Assembly: GCA_029449235.1 (NCBI GenBank)
Contig: JANATG010000005.1
Coordinates: forward strand, 1,364,001-1,428,000
Length of the DNA: 64,000 nt
Direction: 5' to 3'
Source of the DNA: Linnemannia schmuckeri
Taxonomy: Eukaryota; Mortierellomycota; Mortierellomycetes; Mortierellales; Mortierellaceae
Part shown: piece by piece, positions 55,681 to 64,000 of the stretch
Layout: each line of letters opens with the position of its first letter
Numbering within the stretch: the first letter of the stretch is position 1
Translations under genes and position numbers: made by a program
The notes under the pieces: model-generated
What the model was told of the DNA's origin: nothing
Seen by the model: the letters and a program-made list of their open reading frames with translations, nothing else
The model's database searches: none

Positions 55681-58600
55681 AAGAAAATTAATCCCCGCTG
55701 TCGTCTAGAGAACATCGACGTGTTTTATTATTTCCTCATTCATATCACACGTTCGACTCCTCCATCCTTCCTCTCTGACAACTCTCGTCTCGCTAGCTCT
55801 ATGTTTATCTACTTATCTGTTCATTTCAGTAATGAAGCAACTGTGGAATGAAGGGGGATGGCGTCACTCTTTTGACAAAGTGGAGCGGGAGAAATGCTTT
55901 CGAGAGAATGAGAGTATTGAGAGCGAAAAGGGGGAAGGGAGAGAGGTGAATGGCTATCGTTGTTGTTATGTTGGGTTGTTGCATTCATTCATCCCTTATC
56001 CTAATGTACCTTATACATCGAAGTACTTTTTGAATGAAAAGGAAACAACAACAATAACCAGACCAAACCAAAATAGGTTTTGTTTGTACTACAAACAATT
56101 TGAACCCATTTGGTCAGGTTGGTTTGCGACCCTTACTCCCTCTCCTCTCTCAGACGAGAAATTTTTGGGACATGCTTGTTGAGCTGTTGTTTGTTTGTTT
56201 TGCATGTTTGCGCCCTCTCCTCCTCTCCTTCCCCTTTCCTTTGGTTTTTTTGTTGTTACTGTTGAGAAGAAGAAGGCCCTTACTCCACTTCGCTTTTTTT
56301 CATTGTCCGTTCACTTTATGCGAACATGGACTAGTTAACCAACTAGCTACATCCTCCCAACTCCACATTGGTTTAGGCTCTATACGACGGTGAGGTAAGG
56401 TAGGGTGACAAAGAAGAAAACAATCAAAACAGATAGAGCAAGAGAGTGAGAGGAAAGGTGAGAGGAATAGTGTTTGGAAAACTTCCCGGACAAAAACAAT
56501 CTTTTTCTAGCCCTTCAAGTATGTGAGTGCGCATGTGGAGAGAAGAGAAGGAGAGGGAGATGTCAAAGTAGACAGGGGCAGGGGGATAGCATCAAATGAT
56601 GTCTACATGCTAGACCGGTCCGTTGTTTTACATGCTGCTTTTGTTATTGTCTCTCTCAAAGGTGTACCTTGATGCATTAATGCTGGGAAGCGATAATGAA
56701 TCATCCCACTAGCTTACCCTCCCACTGCCCTTTCATCTTATCATTTTTTCACTCCAACTCCTTGTTTTCCACCACTCTCAACTAACAAAAGCGGTCAATG
56801 TGTTTTCCACGCGTCGTTTCATTTTTTTTTTTTTTTGCAAAACAAAATGGACGGCCCAGCCTTCCTTCCATAATGTTCTCTGCTTGTGCACATTATTCAC
56901 GGAAGAACAAATAACAAAAAAAAACAATAATGTTGGGCGTTCGGGTTCGCAGATGTGGAGTGGTTGAATGAAATGAAGAAAATGACATACAAGCATACAC
57001 ACCCCATGGGAAAAATGTAAGAAAAATTCTTTTGTTCCTTTTACGCCCACTTGCTGCAAGCACACACAAAAAAGTAGTAGCAGAGACATGAGTGTAATGG
57101 GCAAAGAAAAGAAAATGAGAGCACACAGTCGAACAAAGGCGGTGTACTGTAGTTTGGACAGCAAGAGCGCATGCATAGGCAAAAGCTAAGGGGAAAAGGA
57201 GGAACGGGGAGTTGAGAGCACTTCGTTTCTCTCCTTCGTCTCCCCTGTCATTACTCTGCTCCCGTCCTTTGGTTTTTCCAGCCTTTCTTCCTCTCAAGAG
57301 AACCATATTTTTTAACCCAGCAAGAAGGTCTAAAGGGCAGGAGAGACATGCTCTGTGCGACGCGACGCGCTTTATTTTTCTATTTTTCTCAATTGAAATT
57401 TTTTCAGTAATTCAATGGGATGTGTACAAAACTGAAGGATACATTTTGAATTTTTTTTATTTGTGGAGAAGTAAAAGCGAGAGAAGGGGAAGAAACTTTA
57501 TTTGGACCTTTTTTGAGTTGAGTCGATAAGGTAGGATGTTCCTTTTACTTTTACTTTCGGTGTCCTTTTCCGGTGTGGGCTTTTTGGTGTATTGGGCATG
57601 AGTGTTGAGAGGCGATGAATGCATGTGCTTTTACTCTTCTGTCTGCCTTCTTTTTCACCCATCTCATTATCCAAGCACAACTGCTTGTGTGTGTGTGTCT
57701 GTAACGGTGTAAGGATGAACATTGTGGAGTGGGATGACATGTAAGAAGCAAGGAAAGGCACACAGAAAACACAAAGAGGTATCCTTCAGCCCATACTTTT
57801 TTTTCATGGACCAGTCAATCAACCATCGATACCATGCCATCGCATCCCATTGCATTTGCTTGGGAACCCCACGAACATACTCTCAACGAAGAAGAAAGAG
57901 AAAGAGGGTCATGAATAAAGCCGATCAAGAAGTAATTGAGTACTGTACCTTTCCCCCCCCTTTCTCTTCATGCAGATAGCTTCTGATACAACACATGTAA
58001 TGCGGAAAAAAAATATGAAATGACAAACAGTTTCTCCTGACTCCCTCTCTCTCTCGCTTCTTTGTGGTTCTCGACGCGTTCTTTTCTAATACAGGGGACG
58101 GAAGGACAATCCGAAAGAGGATATTCCAAAACCTTGTTGTACATATCGTGCATTATTCTACTCTAACGTCCTATACCCAAGGGACATGTGTTTTTTTGTT
58201 GACTCATGGTAAAGAGGAATCCCATTTCGACCCATGGAGAATCCTACATGCCTCCATTTAGCTTATTCATCACAACTCGATAAAGTGTATTCCTCACCAA
58301 ACTATGACGCGACGTCTAGGCGACCTGAAGTGCCAGCCGAAGTAGCTCCTTTTTCATCTCCTCATCAAATAAACAGCCTTTCCTACTAACAAAAACACAA
58401 CTATCGTTTCGTCTTTCGAAAAAAAAAAATATATAACAAACAACAACAAATGCTTCACCCACTTTTCAACCTTGCTCTCAAAGTGACAAACAAATAGCTC
58501 GATCCATATTATCAGGGTCCCTTTTGTTTATTTCGTTCCTGTTCGATACACTTGTTTTTTGGTCATCATTGAGGTCAACATACCAAACAAAGGGAAGAAG

Positions 58601-58694
58601 ATTCAAGCAAAAGTGAGGAACAAAGAAGCACGAGTAAGAAACAACATTGACTGACTGTCTGACGACATATACTGGTTCTTTTTTTTTTACTCGC

Positions 58695-58843
58695 CTCGGC
58701 CCTTTTGGCTACGAAGTGTGAAAGAAAGGCCTAGGTCTTGAGAGAAAAGACTATGATGTTTTTCTTATCAGACTTTCATAGCCCTGCCCTGTTCAGGGGT
58801 TTACAACACTCGCCTTTTCGCTGTAGCCCGCTCTACAGGGCTA
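58695..58843 (+). ncRNA. Candidate structured RNA with U2 snRNA-like 5' start
   Basis: 58695-58711 reads CTCGGCCCTTTTGGCTA, one base off the 5' stem-loop of U2 snRNA, followed by AAGTGT (also in U2). CTTATCAG recurs at about 58764 as in U2 but about 30 nt too far. The GTAGTA branch-site recognition sequence is missing, so it is not a working U2. Downstream, CTGTAG and CTACAG (58821-58838) form a perfect 6-bp hairpin, enclosed by TAGCC (58779) and GGCTA (58839), with CCCT/AGGG as another arm. This could be a U2 relic, another RNA, or chance. Confidence 0.2.
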
Positions 58844-59712
58844 GGGTATGTGTTTGTGTTGATAATGGTGTTAATGACCCCAATGTTTATTCCCAAGAAC
58901 GCGCACTTATCATCCAGAAGTGAAAAGCACGCAGGGAGTGCAGTCATCTGAGGCATATGGATAGGAGTCAATGCATTCAAAAGAAAAAAGGATCGATAAG
59001 CAGACAAACAACATTTGCTCGATCCTGTTGCAAACAACTTACACGCGCAGGCGAAAACTAAATGCTAATGTGCATGGTAATACAACAACAAATAACAGGC
59101 ACATGGGCTTGCAAATAGGAGAAAGTACGCAGACAGCACGGGAGGTAAGGGGTTCAAGGCATACAATGAGGAAATGTAGCGTTGATAATGACATGATTCC
59201 CGTAAAAAACATCTAGGGCCGGTGTGTGATATGGAGACCAGTCGCGTCAAAATGCGCCACCAATCACCAATAGTGATTCCCGCCAATCATCGCTCTAGTG
59301 CTTAGCTATTTATGTTTTTTTATTGAATTCGCACGAAAGAACATGAAATCGAAAATATATATTTATGAAAAGGTGAGAACAAAGCAGCAATAAGTAGGAG
59401 TACAGACACAAAGATGGAAGAGAAGAAGAAATATGAAGAATAGAACACTATGAGATGAAGAAGAAGAAGGAGCGAAGAAGGTATTATGTGTGGAGAACAC
59501 AGTAGAATGATATTCTCCTTTCGAATGAAAATAGCAGAAGTATGAGAAAGCGTATGAAATGAAGGGGAAGAAAAGAATGAAGAATATAAAGAATAATAAT
59601 TAGGAATAAGAATTCCGTTTGGCATTGTACGCATGTCCAATGATGTCCTCATGTCGTTCAACATTGCAAAATATGTAAGGAAACATGATGGGACGATCCC
59701 CTGTCGCGATAC

Positions 59713-61343
59713 TTATGAAAAGTAAGGAAGGACCTGGGGGATGGTCACGGCAACGGCAGCAAGACCCACAGCGACAGTGACGAATCCTCTGAAGCGCTTC
59801 CTGTCCTTTGCTGCCTGCTCGTCATCCTCATCTCTTCCACGCTTCGATCCAGTAGATCGCTCTCGCTCCTGCTCCTGCTCCTGGTCATTCTTCTCCGCCT
59901 TTTCTTCAACTTCAACTTTCTCCTTGGTTACCTCGACCTCCTTGATCTCCAAGGTCTCGACAATCTTCTCTTCGGTGACAACCTCAGTCGTCTCCTCAAC
60001 AACGACTGTCTCCTCGCTGCTGGAGATGGCAACCTTATCGACAACAACAACGGCGGCGGTAACAGTCTCCTCAGCGGTCTGCAGTTCCTCCTTGGCAACA
60101 ACCTCGGTCGATGGCGATGGCGATGAAGAGGCGGCGGCCTTGATGGTGTTCTTGCGGGCAGGGGCGTTCAACAAGGGCAACATGAACTGCTCAATGCTGT
60201 ACTCCTTGGCGAGCTCCTTGGCTATCGCCATACAACGACAAGAAAATGATTAGGTACATGCACGCAAAAAATACAAAAGGATATACTTCCATTTCAGGGT
60301 TGCTATGCCATCTCTTAGATGCATGTTTGTGCTTCAGAGGAATTGAAATCGTCATCGAGCAGTTACAATAGCTGCCCTCTTTTTTGTTCTGTTCTTTTTC
60401 TCGACCTATCTCCTTATTGCCGTATTCGAGCTTTTTACCTTGCGAGATTGTGACCCTAAAAAACAGTACACAAAAAACAGAAATTGAACGACAATATGCG
60501 TCATAACGAAGAAAGAAAAGTAAATAACTGAGTTTTTGCTCCACAATAGACTACTACCTCAAATAATAACACAATTGCTCTGTTGTTGTTGTTGTTGTCG
60601 AAGACATTGTTTGTTTCTCCTGTATGATTGGATGTTGCCGTTAACGTTGTCGTTGTCGTGCTTTCATTGTCGTCGATGTCTTTCAGTTATATCCACATAG
60701 AAACGCGCCCAGTCCTGAATACAAGAAAAAAGCATAATATGCCTTCATCCCTTCCCTCGGGCTTCCTGTAAACCAATTGATAAAAAAACAAACAATAAAC
60801 AACGTACCAAACGCCAGCAAGGGAACCACTCTCAGAGTTCTCAACGACAGCGCCAAGAGGCTCATAGGTTTTGGCGAGGTAAGAGTTCTCTTTGGTGATC
60901 CATTGCTCGGTCGCGGCAGGGAAGGCAGCCTGGAACATTAAAGTGGCATTGACCAAGTTGGAATCCATTCGACGCATCACCACAACCTCGCCATCAACCT
61001 TGGGCGCACTCATCTTGAGCACTGCAATCGTCGCCGTCTTGCCGCCCTGGACCTTGACGCGTCCAGCCTTGGGCTTCAGGGCCACGGCGGTCGACTTTTC
61101 GTCGGCCAGGAGGGGGTTGTTGAAAATGGGGAGCTCGCGCTTGCCCTCCTCCTCCTCCTCCTTCTTTTTCTCCTTCTCATTATCCTTAGAAGAAGCGGCA
61201 ACGACAGTCTCTTCGTCGACGACTGTGACGGTGGTGGTTGTTGTGGTTGTTGTGGTGGTCGAGACGGTGTCGACGCTCTTCTTAGGCTCGTCGACGATGA
61301 CGGCGGTCGACTTTGACTTGGCGGGAGATCCTGATCGGGCCAT
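59713..61343 (-). CDS. BQT4: Bqt4-like inner nuclear membrane protein (APSES-like domain, tail anchor)
   Basis: Fission yeast Bqt4 anchors telomeres at the inner nuclear membrane. Exons 60808-61343, 60439-60455 (17 nt) and 59713-60221 give 353 residues; phases force the microexon. An APSES-like fold (about residues 95-215) has VVVMRRMDSNLVNATLMFQ, AAFPAATEQW, YEPLGAVVENSESGSLAGVW, then VTISQ from the microexon and AKELAKEYSIEQFMLPLLNA. The MFQAAFPAAT/SLAGVWV/LAKEYS run parallels fission yeast Bqt4 (MFRSAFPKAT, AGLWV, LAKDYS). A long Glu/Lys/Val linker leads to SKRGRDEDDEQ, a nuclear signal, then a C-terminal membrane helix (GFVTVAVGLAAVAVTIPQVL) and four residues, the tail-anchor layout of Bqt4. 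An APSES transcription factor would lack that anchor. Confidence 0.85.
60439..60455 (-). other. 17-nt microexon of BQT4
   Basis: Bounded by TTTTTTAG and GTAAAA. It supplies one base to finish a Trp codon, five codons (VTISQ) and one base of an Ala codon. Without it the two neighbouring exons do not join in frame. Confidence 0.75.
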
Positions 61344-61823
61344 TGTTCTTTTTTTGGTTTTTTTGTTGTGAGTAAAGAAAGGTTGGTTTGGGGTTTGGGA
61401 GTGATGGCAAAAAGAGAGAATGATCAGCAGGCCCAAAAGAAAAATAAAGAAAAAAACGTGGGGGGGGGAAAACGCAAAACAAACTAAAGCGAGGAAAAAA
61501 GAAAAAATTGAGCCGCTGTTCCTGTGGCGGACAAACAAACAACAAACGATACGAAAACACGTCCCTGAATCAAAAAAATTCAGGACGCGTTGATTTTTCA
61601 AACGTGCTCTTACTGGTCACAGATTGATGAAAAAGATATTACTGACTCAAACGTCGCTGCTTTTGTGTCTGTGTGTGGTGCGTGTGTTTATCTTTTCAAT
61701 GACAGGACTGCAACGGATGCAATGGACGAGAAAAAAATAAGAATGATAGTAAGGGTAAAAGAGGAGGATCATGAGAGAAGTCAAGAAAGGAAGAGAGAAG
61801 AGAAAGAGATACTACGAAATGAC
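61344..61823. other. BQT4 promoter and 3' flank of next gene
   Basis: 480 bp, both flanking genes on the minus strand. Poly-A and G runs near 61,440-61,470; no coding signal. Confidence 0.6.
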
Positions 61824-64000
61824 TCAGTCAGAATCTCCTGGGTCGGATCCACTGATACTGCCGCTCGACGACGAAGAGTCGCTCTGAGACCCACTACTAC
61901 CACTGCCCTCACCGTCGCTGCTCTCGTTACTGCTACCAGAGCTCTCGCCGCCTACCATACCGAAACTCTTTCCGCCAAACTTGCGCACTGGTGGCGGCTT
62001 GGCCGGAGTCGATGGCTTCTTGGGCGCCTTCTTTGCCTTGGCTATCGTTGGCGGTGGGGGCGCTTGCTGTTGCTGCTGATGTTGTTGCTGTTGTTGTTGC
62101 TGTTGTTGTTGCTGCTCTTGCTGTTTCTTCTGCTGTGCTAATGCTGCAGCATTCGCTTCCTTGAGAGCACTGCTAACAAGATGTGCCAGCGCAGAGTTGT
62201 CGTTCTCGAACGTCGTCGTGTTACCAGCCGTCAATGATCCGTTTCCAGTGCCTGCTGGCGCCTTGGCCATGGTTCCTAATATCGTGCTCGCAGAATTAGA
62301 CTGAAAATCTCCATCGTCTTCGACATCCTCATCGCTGTAATCGTCAAATTCCTCCACTTCCGCCTGACGGAGCAATTCCTGGCGATAGGCTCCTCCCTTT
62401 CCCTTGCCGAGACCAAGCCCCATCGCTGGACGACCGCCTCCTTTACCCTTTCCAAGTCCAAACCCTCCCTTGCCTCTTCCTGTTCCTGGTCGGCTTGCTA
62501 GCTTAGCGACCCCAGACTCATCGGCACCCTCATCGCCCTTTTTCTTGCGTGACTTTTTCACTGACGCAGCTTTTGCTTTCGTCACAGCAAGCGAGCCAAG
62601 CGACGCCTCCGACATGACTGAGGGTTGGCTGCCCAGAGACATAGGCGCGCCTACGATTCGTCCCGCTCCAGGGTTGGTGCCCAAGATGTTGCCAGCGTGT
62701 GCAACATTCATCGAGGCCATCGCCGACGCTGGGTCCAGTCCCTTTGCGATCGATTTCCTCCTCGACTTGATAGGTCCTCTTCCTGTCACGCCGGGCTTGA
62801 GTGGGTCGGCAAAAGCAATGTTAGGTGAGAGTGAACTTCCTGGACTTGAGTTCGAAGGGTGACCTCCAGTCTTTGTTAAAACTGATCCACTGTCAGAGGG
62901 AGAAGCCCGATGAGGTGTTGGCGTAATCTTGAACGAGGAGGTAGTGCCGTATGCTTGTCTGGGGTCGTCTGTCGTTCCGCCGGCTGCTGCGTTCGCTTTC
63001 CGCTGGGCCAGTTGCTGTTGAACAGCTCTGGCCAATGATGACGAACCTGCTCCTCCGTGACGCTTCAACTTAATCACAGTTGCTGAACCTCCCACACCTC
63101 CTGGGCTAGCCACGCCTGATCTGACCTGAACTGCGGATCCCGCTCCTTGACCGTTGTTCACAGTAATGTTGGTGGCAACTCCCGTCCGAAGACTTGTTTC
63201 CTGACCTCCCTGTCGCTGAACTTGTGCTGTAGGGCTTCCAGAGGGCGAGTGGGACATGCCCACGCCAGGGAACTGAGTGAGCGCCGCAGGATTCGCGACT
63301 GGATCCCCACTGTCGATTAGGGTAGTATGAAGATGCTCTCCTGACATGACGATTTGATTCCTTCCGTTCCTGCTCACTGTCGTTACGGAGGGTGGTGGAG
63401 GGAACTATCTCGTTATAAACATGTAAAATGAGACGAGGTCAGTAAGTCCTATTCACAATGAACTGCAATCCATGTGACAATCGTGTATATTCATCCAACT
63501 TACAACGCGGTTTGGCTGATTAAAGTGCAGTGCCGACCAAAGTGGGTAATCCCGCTCCAGCTGAATAATGACGTCCTCAATGATACGAATTCGCTCAGCA
63601 ATGGTGCAGACAGGAACAGCCGCTATGATCAAACAATCGTAAAACGAATATTAGCACTCCTTCAAATAATCATCCATTTCTCAAACGTCGACGCTTCATT
63701 TAAATTACCAAAGCGAAGGTTCAAATGAACTTGAATATTTCGCAAACGCTCGTCCAGTCCATTGCTTGTCATTGACAAATCACTCTGCTGGGCGTGAGTC
63801 TTTGGATTCGTTTTTGTGAGCGCCTCATTCTTGACCGTCTCCAGCTTCATTTGAATAGTTCTGTTAAGTTTTCGGGCATCCACTCTTGCACATCCGTCAT
63901 CTTCGGCATCAGCACCCTGAGCGTCAGCGTTTGTTCCTGATGGTTCGACATTGGGAACGCGACCTTTGATGAATTCTTGTCGATTACTCTCGTTGATTTG
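61824..64000 (-). CDS. Unrecognised Ser/Gly/Lys-rich nuclear-looking protein (5' part beyond window)
   Basis: Exons 61824-63404, 63504-63622 and 63709 to the right edge, in consistent phase; at least 664 residues. The best-conserved-looking part crosses the first two joins: LDERLRNIQVHLNLRF, then AERIRIIEDVIIQLERDYPL followed by WSALHFNQPNRVFPPPP. The pattern (helix, then Asp-Tyr-Pro-x-Trp-x-Ala-Leu-His-Phe-Asn-Gln-Pro) looks like a real motif but I cannot name the family. The remainder is low-complexity: Gly/Ser stretches with basic SRRKS and SVKKSRKKKG, GKGGGRP and GLGKGKGG repeats, an acidic EEFDDYSDEDVEDDGDF, a Gln tract (about 62,066-62,120) and a Ser/Asp tail. This suggests a nuclear or chromatin-associated protein, which is inference. 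Confidence 0.75.

Larger units (their letters stand above)
52075..59712. other. 7.6-kb region without recognisable genes
   Basis: From the ML-gene promoter to the BQT4 3' end. Both strands were read; open frames are short, A/T-ending and low-complexity. Seen within it: CT-rich patches, (GTTTT)n near 53,940-54,015, a 30-nt poly-A (55,649-55,678), a purine-rich block (57,880-57,920) and one structured GC-rich patch (58,695-58,843). No transposon ends, tRNA or long duplication was recognised. It could be a long regulatory region or contain noncoding transcripts. Confidence 0.55.

Noticed and set aside
55832..56182. 116-codon frame in the gene-free region
   Set aside because: Mixed composition without codon bias or any recognisable motif; no promoter-like stretch specific to it.

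Overview
This window is nuclear DNA from a filamentous, early-diverging fungus, most likely Mucoromycota of the Mortierella type. The genes are fungal (Dot1, Mds3/Pmd1/Ral2-type kelch-BTB, Bqt4, Rib1, a Kre9-like wall protein, Pet123/mS26). Most are split by short GT-AG introns, real codons favour C in third position, and promoters are long CT-rich stretches. The placement at Mortierella level is inference from gene content and style. No virus, plasmid or bacterial island was seen.

Layout: 0-6.4 kb holds a nucleolar Srp40/Nopp140 gene (minus, cut by the window edge), a divergent mitoribosomal mS26/Pet123 gene and a DOT1 H3K79 methyltransferase with an RS domain. 6.8-17.2 kb holds an acetyl-CoA transporter (SLC33A1 family), a TTC39/Iml2 protein and an intronless kelch-BTB regulator. 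17.2-21.9 kb has no gene. 21.9-29.9 kb holds transaldolase, a small terminal-inverted-repeat element beside a decayed secreted-protein gene, GTP cyclohydrolase II and cytochrome c oxidase subunit Cox6. 30.6-35.9 kb holds NOP58 and CDC48 in tandem on the minus strand. 37.0-43.1 kb holds an unrecognised coiled-coil/membrane protein and a secreted Kre9-like protein. 46.1-49.1 kb holds a DCN1-like (DCUN1D4/5-type) neddylation co-factor with two possible first exons. 49.4-52.1 kb holds a 90-residue membrane protein and a secreted ML-domain lipid-binding protein. 52.1-59.7 kb is a 7.6 kb stretch without genes. 59.7-64.0 kb holds a BQT4 homologue and the 3' part of an unrecognised nuclear-looking gene.

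These are mainly dispersed housekeeping genes and not a pathway cluster. Loose themes are ribosome biogenesis (Srp40, Nop58, mS26), chromatin and nuclear envelope (Dot1, Bqt4), ubiquitin/NEDD8 processes (Cdc48, Dcn1-like) and mitochondria (mS26, Cox6).

The most interesting signal is the DCN1-like locus. One 5' exon starts MPPKRK, like the nuclear DCUN1D4/5 proteins. Another starts MGNKHS, a good N-myristoylation signal like membrane-bound DCUN1D3. Both end in the same phase before the shared PONY-domain exons, and each has its own CT-rich promoter-like stretch. All exon boundaries were read by eye from splice sites and reading frame, without transcripts.
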